From Cyanothece sp. UBA12306 (lineage in GTDB: Bacteria; Cyanobacteriota; Cyanobacteriia; Cyanobacteriales; Microcystaceae): DNA of 27,346 nucleotides. The stretch spans positions 1 to 27,346 of the forward strand of contig DLXW01000087.1 in assembly GCA_003448685.1 (NCBI GenBank), read 5' to 3'. A program made the translations under genes and the position numbers. The notes under the pieces are model-generated. The model was not told where the DNA came from, did not search any database, and saw only the letters and a list, made by a program, of their open reading frames with translations. This document shows, in pieces, positions 17,298-25,175 of this stretch (position 1 is its first letter; each line of letters opens with the position of its first letter).

Positions 17298-18455
17298 ATG
17301 ATCAAAATCGCTGTTCCGAAAGAAAGCGAACTAGGGGAATTGCGAGTAGCCCTAGTTCCTGATACCGTGTCCCGCTTCATTAAGTTAGGATTTGAGGTAT
17401 TGGTTCAGTCAGGAGCAGGACTCGGGGCCCATTTTACTGATGGAGACTACGAAGCAGTTGGAGCCGAGATTATCAGTTCTCCTAACCAATTATGGGAACA
17501 AGCTGATCTTCTGTTGAAAGTAGCCCCCCCAGGAGAACAAAATGGACAAGAAGAAATGGATTGGCTTAAATCTGGAGCCGTACTCATTAGTTTTCTTGAT
17601 CCCTTAGGCAATCCAGAAAAGATCCAAAAGTTAGCCCAGCGACAAATTACCTCTTTTAGCATGGAGTTGATCCCCCGCACCAGTCGGGCCCAAAGCATGG
17701 ATGCGCTGTCGTCCCAAGCCAGTATCGCTGGCTACAAAGCTGCTTTATTAGCTGCCGCTTCCTTACCGCGACTGTTTCCCATGATGACCACTGCTGCTGG
17801 AACTATTCCCCCAGCTAAAGTGTTAGTAATTGGGGCAGGAGTCGCCGGATTACAAGCGATCGCGACCGCTAAAAGATTAGGTGCCGTAGTAGAAGCCTTT
17901 GATGTGCGTCCGGCGGTTAAAGAAGAAGTCCAAAGTTTAGGGGCGAAATTCGTCGAAATTCCCATCGAGGAAGACACCGCCACCAGTGGGGGCTATGCCA
18001 AAGAAGTGACCGAAAACACCCAAGAACGTATCCGTCAAGTATTAACGGAACACGTGAAAAAATCCAACGTGGTGATCACTACTGCCCAAGTTCAAGGAAG
18101 ACGCGCTCCTGTGATTGTCACTGAAGAAATGGTCGCCCAAATGGAAAGCGGCTCAGTAATCATTGATATTGCAGCTGATCGCGGCGGCAATTGCGCCTGT
18201 ACTGAGCCAGGCAAAGATGTTTGCTACAACGGAGTCCACGTCATCGGACCCTTAAACTTGCCCTCTACCGTGCCAGTAGATTCGAGCCAAGTTTACGCGA
18301 AAAACCTCCTAACCTTAGTTAAATATTTGGTTAAAGATGGAGAATTTCAATTTAATTTTGAGGATGACATCATCGATGGAGCCTGCGTTACCTACGATGG
18401 ACAATTGCGCCACGAAAAGGTTAAAGAAGCTCTCTCTCGTTTAGTCAAAGCCTAA
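17298..18455 (+). CDS. pntA-1: NAD(P) transhydrogenase subunit alpha part 1 (NAD-binding domain)
   Basis: The extrinsic, NAD(H)-binding domain I of the proton-translocating transhydrogenase, which transfers hydride between NAD(H) and NADP(H) driven by the proton gradient. The 385-residue protein starts MIKIAVPKESELGELRVALVPDTV and carries the Rossmann motif VIGAGVAGLQAIATAKRLGA (about residues 176-195), RPAVKEEVQSLGAKFVEI, and a C-terminal GGNCACTEPG segment. It ends before any membrane helix, so the alpha subunit is split, as in cyanobacteria. A strong Shine-Dalgarno precedes the ATG. It is the first gene of a tight operon with the membrane part and beta subunit. Confidence 0.96.
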   Translation: MIKIAVPKESELGELRVALVPDTVSRFIKLGFEVLVQSGAGLGAHFTDGDYEAVGAEIISSPNQLWEQADLLLKVAPPGEQNGQEEMDWLKSGAVLISFLDPLGNPEKIQKLAQRQITSFSMELIPRTSRAQSMDALSSQASIAGYKAALLAAASLPRLFPMMTTAAGTIPPAKVLVIGAGVAGLQAIATAKRLGAVVEAFDVRPAVKEEVQSLGAKFVEIPIEEDTATSGGYAKEVTENTQERIRQVLTEHVKKSNVVITTAQVQGRRAPVIVTEEMVAQMESGSVIIDIAADRGGNCACTEPGKDVCYNGVHVIGPLNLPSTVPVDSSQVYAKNLLTLVKYLVKDGEFQFNFEDDIIDGACVTYDGQLRHEKVKEALSRLVKA

Positions 18456-18516
18456 GCCTCTGTAGCCCAGGCTTTTTACCCAGTAATCCTAGAATTTAGG
18501 AGTGAAATCGTTAAAA

Positions 18517-18804
18517 ATGACCACAGGATTGTTAATTGGTTTAGTCGTATTCGTTCTAGCTTCCTTTGTAGGGTTCGAGGTCATTAATAAAGTGCCTCCC
18601 ACCCTCCACACCCCTTTGATGTCAGGAGCTAACGCTATTTCCGGTATTGCCGTCGTGGGAGCCCTACTCATTGCCGGCCCCAAAGACTGGAATCTTACAG
18701 TAATTTTAGGCTTAGTTGCCGTCGTCCTCGCCATGATTAACGTAGTTGGCGGCTTTTTAGTGACCGATCGCATGTTGCAGATGTTTAAGAAGAAGGGAGC
18801 ATAG
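18517..18804 (+). CDS. pntA-2: NAD(P) transhydrogenase subunit alpha part 2 (membrane domain)
   Basis: A 95-residue membrane protein with three helices, forming the alpha part of the proton-conducting domain II. Characteristic runs are FVGFEVINKVPPTLHTPLMSG, ANAISGIAVVGALLIAG and INVVGGFLVTDRML. The reading frame also offers a GTG at 18502, but that overlaps the AGGAG Shine-Dalgarno (18498-18502), so the ATG at 18517 is preferred although its spacing is somewhat long. It lies 61 bp after pntA-1 and 6 bp before pntB, clearly co-transcribed. Confidence 0.94.
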   Translation: MTTGLLIGLVVFVLASFVGFEVINKVPPTLHTPLMSGANAISGIAVVGALLIAGPKDWNLTVILGLVAVVLAMINVVGGFLVTDRMLQMFKKKGA

Positions 18805-18810
18805 ATTACG

Positions 18811-20238
18811 ATGAACGATACCTTATGTACCGATGTCCTGTCAGGGTTGACCACAGGCATTGAATTAACCTATTTAACCGCTGCTGCCCTATTTATTGTA
18901 GGGTTGAAAAAATTGGGATCACCCGCTACAGCCCGTGGGGGTAATATTATGGCGGCGGTGGGGATGTTATTAGCCATTGTGGCTACCCTGATTAATCAGT
19001 CCGTACTGAACTATGAAATGATTTTAGTGGCTGTGGTGATCGGTTCTCTGATTGGATCAATCACCGCTCAAAAAGTGGCCATGACAGATATGCCCCAAAT
19101 GGTGGGTATCTTTAACGGATTAGGTGGTGCAGCCAGCGCCCTGGTCGCCGTAGGGGAATTTTGGCGATTATTAGCGGCAGGAGGTTCTATTCCCTTTGAT
19201 GCTACCTTAGTGGCCATTTTGGGAGTTTTGATTGGGGGTGTTACCCTAACAGGGAGTTTATTAGCCTTTGCTAAATTACAAGGATTAGTTAGTGGTTCTC
19301 CCGTTACTTTTCCCCTACAACAGCCCTTTAATGCCACCCTGTTTTTGAGTTTCCTCGTCGGCAGTGTTTATCTGTTCTTAAATCCAGCCAACCCTGAAAT
19401 TTTCTTGGGATTAGTTGGTATTTCCCTCCTCTTTGGGGTTCTCTTCGTACTACCTATTGGTGGTGGGGATATGCCCGTAGTTATTTCCCTGTTGAACTCT
19501 TTCTCTGGATTAGCTGCCAGTGCTGCCGGTTTCATCTTAATGAACAATATGCTCATTGTAGCAGGAGCCTTAGTGGGAGCTTCGGGAATTATCTTAACCG
19601 AGATTATGTGTAAAGCGATGAACCGTTCTCTGTTGAGTGTTCTGTTTGGAGCCTTTGGTAGTGCGAGTACGGCAGCAGGGGGTGGTGCTGCTGGTGCCAC
19701 AGATAAAACGGTTCACTCCATCGATCCCGAAGAAGGGGCAATGATGTTAGGTTATGCTCGTTCTGTAGTTATTGTGCCAGGATATGGAATGGCAGTAGCC
19801 CAAGCACAGCATACCGTCAGGGATTTAGCTAACCAACTCGAAAAAATGGGTGTAGAGGTTAAATATGCCATTCACCCCGTAGCTGGAAGAATGCCTGGTC
19901 ACATGAACGTATTGTTAGCCGAGGCTAATGTCCCTTATAATCAACTCTACGATATGGAAGACATTAACCCAGAATTTGATCGCACCGATGTTGCTTTAGT
20001 GATCGGAGCCAATGATGTGGTTAACCCAGCAGCCCGTAGTGACCAAGGCAGCCCCATTTATGGAATGCCCATCTTAGAAGTAGACAAAGCTCACCACACC
20101 ATCGTCATTAAACGAGGAATGAGTGCTGGTTTTGCTGGAGTAGACAATCAGCTATTCTATGATGACAAAACTATGATGCTTTTTGGTAGTGCCCAAGAAA
20201 TGGTATCCCAGTTAGTCTCTGAGGTTAAGCAACTTTAA
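18811..20238 (+). CDS. pntB: NAD(P) transhydrogenase subunit beta
   Basis: A 475-residue protein with an N-terminal membrane part of about nine helices (domain II) and a C-terminal NADP(H)-binding domain III from about residue 300. Domain III shows VVIVPGYGMAVAQAQHTVR, HPVAGRMPGHMNVLLAEANV, DVALVIGANDVVNPAA and KRGMSAGFAGVDNQLF, all family signatures. With the two alpha pieces it makes the complete enzyme, located in the thylakoid or plasma membrane. It starts only 6 bp after pntA-2. A small palindrome follows at 20253-20272. Confidence 0.96.
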   Translation: MNDTLCTDVLSGLTTGIELTYLTAAALFIVGLKKLGSPATARGGNIMAAVGMLLAIVATLINQSVLNYEMILVAVVIGSLIGSITAQKVAMTDMPQMVGIFNGLGGAASALVAVGEFWRLLAAGGSIPFDATLVAILGVLIGGVTLTGSLLAFAKLQGLVSGSPVTFPLQQPFNATLFLSFLVGSVYLFLNPANPEIFLGLVGISLLFGVLFVLPIGGGDMPVVISLLNSFSGLAASAAGFILMNNMLIVAGALVGASGIILTEIMCKAMNRSLLSVLFGAFGSASTAAGGGAAGATDKTVHSIDPEEGAMMLGYARSVVIVPGYGMAVAQAQHTVRDLANQLEKMGVEVKYAIHPVAGRMPGHMNVLLAEANVPYNQLYDMEDINPEFDRTDVALVIGANDVVNPAARSDQGSPIYGMPILEVDKAHHTIVIKRGMSAGFAGVDNQLFYDDKTMMLFGSAQEMVSQLVSEVKQL

Positions 20239-20252
20239 TCGACAATAGGTAG

Positions 20253-20272
20253 GGGCGGGCAGCTGTTCGCCC
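20253..20272. repeat. GC-rich palindrome between pntB and the malic enzyme gene
   Basis: GGGCG (20253-20257) pairs with CGCCC (20268-20272), with CAGCTG in the loop, inside a GTAGGGGCG...CGCCC context. This is a frequent dispersed cyanobacterial palindrome type. There is no T-run, so it is not a clear terminator and read-through from pntB into the malic enzyme gene remains possible. Confidence 0.5.
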
Positions 20273-20357
20273 TCATCTGTTGGCGATCATTTAAACGTAG
20301 TTATAATTTTTCGTCTATTTCGTCTATGGCGTTATTGATCTTGTTTAACCAAATTTT

Positions 20358-21749
20358 ATGACAAATTTCAACCCCAATTCCAGTTATAGTCTAGCATTAA
20401 CTATTGAACTACCTAACATTGCCGGGACCTTGGCTAATGTAACTCAAGCGATCGCTGGAGCTAAAGGCAGTCTTGAGCAAATTTCTTTGATTGAACATAC
20501 ACGCAGAATTACCCAACGAGAAATTACTATTGATGCTTCGAGTGAAGAACACGCAGAGACAATTGTAGCCGCGGTTCGGGAAATTCCTAACGTTAAGATT
20601 CTTAAGGTTTCTGATCGTACTTTTGAGCTACACCGCAAGGGAAAAATTAGCGTCAATAGTCGGATTCCCCTGAAATCTCAAGCGGAATTAGCCATGGCTT
20701 ATACTCCTGGAGTCGGACGCATCTGTAAAGCCATTCACCAAGATCCTCATGAAGTCTTTAATCTAACCATTAAACACAATACCGTAGCTGTTGTAACCGA
20801 TGGTAGTGCGGTTTTAGGGTTAGGTAATTTGGGTCCAGAAGCCGCTCTCCCTGTCATGGAAGGGAAAGCAATGTTATTCAAAGAATTTGGCAGCATTGAT
20901 GCCTTTCCCATCTGCTTAGCTACCCAAGACACAGAAGAAATTATTGAGACGGTTAAGCGCATTGCACCGGTTTTTGGGGGTGTGAACCTAGAAGATATTT
21001 CTGCTCCTCGTTGTTTTGAGATTGAAAGACGTTTGCGCCAAGAATTGGATATTCCTGTTTTTCACGATGATCAACACGGAACCGCCATTGTTAGCTTAGC
21101 TGCTCTGATTAATGCCCTCAAACTCGTCCAGAAGTCTATGGAAGAGGTAAGAATTGTGATTAATGGGGCTGGAGCCGCTGGAATAGCGATCGCCGCTTTA
21201 TTACGTAGTGCAGGAGCAACAACCATTTGGTTATGTGACTCCCAAGGGATCGTTTCCCATTCTCGGACTGATTTAAACGCTCAAAAACAGGAATTTGCTG
21301 TACAAGCGACGGGTTCTTTGGCGGATGCGATGCGGGGTTCGGATGTCTTTTTAGGGGTAAGTGCGCCTGGAGTTGTTACCCCTGAAATGGTCAAATCCAT
21401 GGCTAAAGATCCCATTGTTTTTGCTATGGCTAACCCTATCCCCGAAATTCAACCAGAATTGGTAGTAAATGATGTGGCAGTAATGGCCACTGGAAGGAGT
21501 GATTATCCTAATCAAATCAACAATGTTTTGGCATTTCCTGGTATTTTTCGCGGAGCTCTCGACTGTCATGCTCAAAACATCACCGAGCATATGTATCTAG
21601 AAGCTGCTAAAGCGATCGCTTCTTTGGTCAGTAGTAGTCAGCTTAATAAAGAACATATTATCCCATCAGTGTTCGATACTAGAGTCTCTTCTGCTGTTGC
21701 CAGTGCGGTTCAATTTGCAGCTCGTCTCGATGGGGTTACTGATGAATAG
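20358..21749 (+). CDS. me: Malic enzyme with N-terminal ACT domain
   Basis: Oxidative decarboxylation of malate to pyruvate and CO2 with NAD(P). The 463 residues comprise an N-terminal ACT domain (about 8-90, LALTIELPNIAGTLANVTQAI) and a malic enzyme core. Hallmarks are AMAYTPGVGRICKAI (Tyr115), TDGSAVLGLGNLGPEAALPVMEG, the metal-binding NLEDISAPRCFEIE, FHDDQHGTAIV, and the Rossmann INGAGAAGIAIAALL. Prokaryotic short malic enzymes with an ACT domain are likely under amino-acid or other small-ligand control, though the ligand is unknown. It follows pntB by 119 bp on the same strand, which hints at coordinated pyridine-nucleotide management. The cofactor preference cannot be read by eye. Confidence 0.94.
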   Translation: MTNFNPNSSYSLALTIELPNIAGTLANVTQAIAGAKGSLEQISLIEHTRRITQREITIDASSEEHAETIVAAVREIPNVKILKVSDRTFELHRKGKISVNSRIPLKSQAELAMAYTPGVGRICKAIHQDPHEVFNLTIKHNTVAVVTDGSAVLGLGNLGPEAALPVMEGKAMLFKEFGSIDAFPICLATQDTEEIIETVKRIAPVFGGVNLEDISAPRCFEIERRLRQELDIPVFHDDQHGTAIVSLAALINALKLVQKSMEEVRIVINGAGAAGIAIAALLRSAGATTIWLCDSQGIVSHSRTDLNAQKQEFAVQATGSLADAMRGSDVFLGVSAPGVVTPEMVKSMAKDPIVFAMANPIPEIQPELVVNDVAVMATGRSDYPNQINNVLAFPGIFRGALDCHAQNITEHMYLEAAKAIASLVSSSQLNKEHIIPSVFDTRVSSAVASAVQFAARLDGVTDE

Positions 21750-21755
21750 TTCTAG

Positions 21756-21772
21756 GGTGGGCTTTGCCCACC
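21756..21772 (+). terminator. Hairpin after the malic enzyme gene
   Basis: GGTGGGC-TTT-GCCCACC is a perfect 7-bp stem with a 3-nt loop, 6 bp beyond the stop codon. There is no T-run downstream. It may act as a terminator or a 3' end stabiliser, and is also of a dispersed repeat type. Confidence 0.55.
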
Positions 21773-21780
21773 TGATGATT

Positions 21781-21889
21781 CGGCGTTGCATATTTGCGGG
21801 ATGATTTTGATTATTTATAATCTCAAAACCTTCTCCGAAGCTCCGAAGCTCCCCTGCTATCCTCACCATCTCATGATGATGCAACGCCG
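21781..21889. mobile_element. Short MITE-like element with 11-bp perfect inverted ends
   Basis: CGGCGTTGCAT (21781-21791) and ATGCAACGCCG (21879-21889) are perfect inverted repeats bounding a 109-bp non-coding element. Its interior contains the CTCCGAAG repeat (21832-21855) also seen at 664-693. GGCGTTGCA-type ends occur on several insertion sequences, so a non-autonomous remnant is likely. No clear target-site duplication is evident. Confidence 0.45.
21831..21855. repeat. CTCCGAAG tandem repeat, second copy
   Basis: Tandem CTCCGAAG units ending CTCCCCTG. Matches the right half of the 617-693 repeat, including the TTCTCCGAAGCTCC start and the CCCCTG end, with one additional 8-bp unit. Confidence 0.6.
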
Positions 21890-21926
21890 TTAATTTTGCA
21901 TCTATTGCTATATTATTCTTAAAAAA

Positions 21927-22883
21927 ATGCAGATTCAACCAGAACTAGCGATCGCTACCAATGGACTAACCAAACAATTTGACCGTTATCTTGCTGTTAA
22001 TCAAGTAGAATTACAAGTAGAAATAGGCGAAGTTTATGGATTAATTGGCCCCAATGGTGCAGGGAAAACTACCCTAATTCGGATGTTGTCAGCAGCAGAA
22101 GAACCCACCACTGGGGAAATTTATATCTATGGCGATCGCTTATTAAGAAATCATAGTAACCCCCACCTTAAACAAAGATTAGGTTATCTTCCCGATGACT
22201 TTCCTCTTTATGAAGATTTGAATGTTTGGGATTATTTAGACTATTTTGCCAGACTTTATCATCTCAAGTCTCCCCATCGTCGTCGTCGTATTCAAGAAGT
22301 GCTGGAATTAGTTCAATTAACTAATAAACGTGACAGTAAAATTAATACCCTATCACGGGGAATGAAACAGCGTTTGAGTTTAGCGAGAACTATTATTCAT
22401 GAACCCATATTATTACTTTTAGATGAACCTGTATCAGGTTTAGATCCCATTGCTAGAATGCAGTTTAGGGAAATTATTAAGGTATTGCAAACAGCAGGGA
22501 TGACAATTCTAATTTCTTCCCATGTGCTAAGTGATTTAGCTCAATTATGTAGTTCTGTCGGTATTATGGAATTGGGATCTTTAGTAGAAAGTACCTCGTT
22601 AAAGGATCTCTATGAAAGGTTATCTCTACAACAAATTATTATTACAACTTTAGGAGATTTAGAAGTTTTAAAAAGAGAAATTAAAAAACATACCCTGGTG
22701 GAAGAATGGCAAGTAATTCCTGGACAAAATAGTCTAAAAATTAATTTTTCAGGGGGAGATCAAGAAAGTGCAGACTTATTGCGATCTCTAATTACTGAGG
22801 GAATTCCTATTAAAGAATTTCATTGTACTCAAGAAGATTTAGAAACTATTTTCCTAAAATTAGGACATAAACAAGCATCTTAA
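21927..22883 (+). CDS. ABC transporter ATP-binding protein (ABC-2 exporter type)
   Basis: A 318-residue ATPase. The Walker A motif is GPNGAGKTT (residues 41-49), the signature loop is LSRGMKQRLSLARTI, Walker B is LLLLDEPVSGLDP, and the switch histidine is in ISSHVLSDL. The C-terminal 90 residues are the extra domain found in gliding/drug/Nos-type ABC-2 exporters. The likely partner is the permease at 23326-25080, separated by the minus-strand hicB gene. The substrate is unknown. It starts at an ATG with no strong Shine-Dalgarno, 37 bp after the MITE-like element, which may have brought or disrupted the promoter. Confidence 0.93.
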   Translation: MQIQPELAIATNGLTKQFDRYLAVNQVELQVEIGEVYGLIGPNGAGKTTLIRMLSAAEEPTTGEIYIYGDRLLRNHSNPHLKQRLGYLPDDFPLYEDLNVWDYLDYFARLYHLKSPHRRRRIQEVLELVQLTNKRDSKINTLSRGMKQRLSLARTIIHEPILLLLDEPVSGLDPIARMQFREIIKVLQTAGMTILISSHVLSDLAQLCSSVGIMELGSLVESTSLKDLYERLSLQQIIITTLGDLEVLKREIKKHTLVEEWQVIPGQNSLKINFSGGDQESADLLRSLITEGIPIKEFHCTQEDLETIFLKLGHKQAS

Positions 22884-22892
22884 TCTAATTTT

Positions 22893-23141
22893 TTAGCAAC
22901 TTTTTCTAGGGTTTTTGCTTGAGCTGGCATGAGAAACGGTTACTTCTACATCATTAGGTAAAGTTTCGCCTGTTGCCAAATATTCTTCATGAATCATTTC
23001 AAAAACATTGTTTAATTCTGAACGAGCTTTTTCAAGTGTTTTTCCCCAAGCATGACATCCTTTAATAGCAGGAATATAGGCAATAAATGTTCCGTTATCA
23101 TCGGGTCGTAAAATGATTGTATAGTCACTTAAAAATTTCAT
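22893..23141 (-). CDS. hicB: HicB-family antitoxin
   Basis: An 82-residue protein of the HicB type: MKFLSDYTIILRPDDNGTFIAYIPAIKGCHAWGKTLEKA, then LNNVFEMIHEEYLATGETLP and VEVTVSHA. This partial RNase H-like fold normally sits with a HicA mRNA interferase. The ATG at 23141 follows a good GAGGA Shine-Dalgarno, so the open frame extending to 23156 is ignored. No intact HicA is adjacent; a 16-codon frame overlapping the 3' end could be a remnant. The last residues (SSSKNPRKSC) look atypical. Located in opposite orientation between the two halves of an ABC transporter locus. Confidence 0.85.
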   Translation of the reverse strand: MKFLSDYTIILRPDDNGTFIAYIPAIKGCHAWGKTLEKARSELNNVFEMIHEEYLATGETLPNDVEVTVSHASSSKNPRKSC

Positions 23142-23325
23142 AGCTGTTTTCCTCAATCATTTTTTATTATTCTAGCTTGAAAAAAAGTGATAATTATCAA
23201 AATTACCTACTAATTAACTCCAAATATCAAGAATAAAGATTATCATTGGATAATGATGAGTAATTGATGTCTATCAAAGTTAATTTTTGTAAATGAATTA
23301 GTTGTTTTTTATGAGGATATGGTAA

Positions 23326-25080
23326 ATGTTCACAAAATCCTTAGATCGGGTTGGAGATTGGAATCCCCAATTATTGCGGGAACTCAAAGGGAGATTAAAC
23401 AAGAGAAACATGGCTATTGCTTCGGCGATCGCTATTATTGGACAAAGTTTTTTGTTACTTATTTTTAGTAGTAATCTTCCAGCAGAAATTGATCCTTTAA
23501 AACATACTCGAAATCTACTTAACCGTTATTGTACTGCCAGTCCACCCCCCGAAATCTACAAAGGTTCCTACCATCGTGGTGCCTATTGTATTACAGATTT
23601 ATTAGGTCATTGGGTGATTGATTGGCAACTTTGGTGGTTAGATATTTTTAACACCTTAAGTGTAATAGCAATTTTTATTTTATTAGTTGCTGGAACTTAT
23701 CTAATTATTAATGATTTATCCAAGGAAGAAAGTAGAGGAACACTCAATTTTATTCGCTTAAGTCCCCGTTCATCTAATAATATTTTATTGGGTAAAATGT
23801 TAGGAGTTCCTTGTTTGATATATTTTCTAGTATTATGGTCATTACCCTTACATTTAATAGCTGGATTTAGTGCTAATATACCTTTTAGTTTAATTATTGC
23901 TTTCTACGGAGTTTTAATAGCTGGTTGTGCTTTCTTTTTTAATCTTGCTTTGTTGGTAGGATTAATCAATGCTAATCGGGGAATGTTTCAAGGATTTGCT
24001 GGCAGTGGGGCAATTTTATTCTTTTTGTATTTGATGACATTGATGACTTTTTCTTCTGGTAACTTGGTTTCTCATAGTCCCTTTGATTGGGTAACTATTT
24101 TTTATCCAGGAACAATTCTATCCTATTTAGCTGAGTCTACTTTTTTACCAACTAAAACAATTGGTTTTGACTATAAAAATATCCAAGAATTTGCCTGGTA
24201 TGGTCAAGATTTATGGCATAATGCTGCATTAGCAATTGGCTTTAGTATTTTCAATTATAGTCTGTGGACTTATTGGATTTCTCAAGCTTTAAAACGTCAT
24301 TTTCATAACCCTACAGCTACTTGGTTAAGTAAATCAAATAGCTATTGGTTATCTGGAAGTTTCATAGCAGTTTTGTTAGGATTTGTTTTTCAGCATCGTG
24401 AGTACGGACGGGTTGAAACTCATATTCTTGAAAACTTTGCAGTATTACAAGTATTCATTCTTGCCTTTGTTTTATTATTAGTTGTTGCTTTAAGTCCTCA
24501 CGGTCAAACTATACAAGACTGGTCGAGATATCGCCATCAAACTGAACATAATCGCCGTTCTTTGATTAAAGATTTGATTCTCGGAGAAAGAAGTCCTTCC
24601 CCCGTTGCCATTGCCATCAATTTAGGAATTATTTTTCTTTACTTAATTCCTGCTATTGTATTTGTTCCCCTCTCAGAAGGAAGAGTCTGGCTGTTCTCTA
24701 GCTTATTATTAGGTTTAAACATTATTCTGGTTTATGCTATTGTTGCCCAAAGAATGCTTTTGTTAAAAACCCCTAAACGCTACATTTTAGCAACAGCATC
24801 TGTGGCTAGTTTAATGATTGTACCACCAATTTGTTTTATCTTTTTAGGAGCGTTTCCTGATCAAGTTATTACACCTTGGTTGTTTACTTTTTTCCCTTTG
24901 GCTATTTCTCTAACTTCTAGTTTACAATCAGCGGACATAATAACAATTGCTTTATCAATTATTGTCCAATGGTTAGTGGTAGCTTTAGCTGGTTTTGAAA
25001 TGACTAAATATTTGAAAAAAGCTGGTGAATCTCAGACTAAAAATTTGTTACAAACTGAAAAGTCAACAGTTCATAGTTAA
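23326..25080 (+). CDS. ABC-2 type transporter permease
   Basis: A 584-residue membrane protein with about 12 helices in two halves. Near residues 125-155 it has the typical cytosolic motif of ABC-2 permeases, LSKEESRGTLNFIRLSPRS, followed by NNILLGKMLGVP. A large extracytoplasmic loop (about 50-95) holds two Cys. The N-terminal NPQLLRELKGRLNKRN resembles the start of exporter permeases in the same class as NosY/GldF. A GAGGAT Shine-Dalgarno lies 8 bp before the ATG. The ATPase encoded at 21927 is the obvious partner. The substrate is unknown. Confidence 0.88.
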   Translation: MFTKSLDRVGDWNPQLLRELKGRLNKRNMAIASAIAIIGQSFLLLIFSSNLPAEIDPLKHTRNLLNRYCTASPPPEIYKGSYHRGAYCITDLLGHWVIDWQLWWLDIFNTLSVIAIFILLVAGTYLIINDLSKEESRGTLNFIRLSPRSSNNILLGKMLGVPCLIYFLVLWSLPLHLIAGFSANIPFSLIIAFYGVLIAGCAFFFNLALLVGLINANRGMFQGFAGSGAILFFLYLMTLMTFSSGNLVSHSPFDWVTIFYPGTILSYLAESTFLPTKTIGFDYKNIQEFAWYGQDLWHNAALAIGFSIFNYSLWTYWISQALKRHFHNPTATWLSKSNSYWLSGSFIAVLLGFVFQHREYGRVETHILENFAVLQVFILAFVLLLVVALSPHGQTIQDWSRYRHQTEHNRRSLIKDLILGERSPSPVAIAINLGIIFLYLIPAIVFVPLSEGRVWLFSSLLLGLNIILVYAIVAQRMLLLKTPKRYILATASVASLMIVPPICFIFLGAFPDQVITPWLFTFFPLAISLTSSLQSADIITIALSIIVQWLVVALAGFEMTKYLKKAGESQTKNLLQTEKSTVHS

Positions 25081-25091
25081 CTCTCAAAGTA

Positions 25092-25130
25092 TACTCTAGT
25101 ATCTTTCTAAATAATGAAAATACTAGAGTA
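25092..25130. terminator. Stem-loop after the ABC permease
   Basis: TACTCTAGTAT (25092-25102) and ATACTAGAGTA (25120-25130) are an 11-bp perfect inverted repeat around a 17-nt loop, 11 bp after the permease stop. It is AT-rich and lacks a T-run, so it is a possible terminator or an operator for the next gene. Confidence 0.45.
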
Positions 25131-25175
25131 ATTAACAGTATTATTTGTTTGTGCTTTAAGGTTTTATAAATTAAT

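Noticed and set aside
18489..18860. Minus-strand open frame across pntA-2
   Set aside because: Shadow of the well-supported membrane domain gene; no ribosome site or family match.
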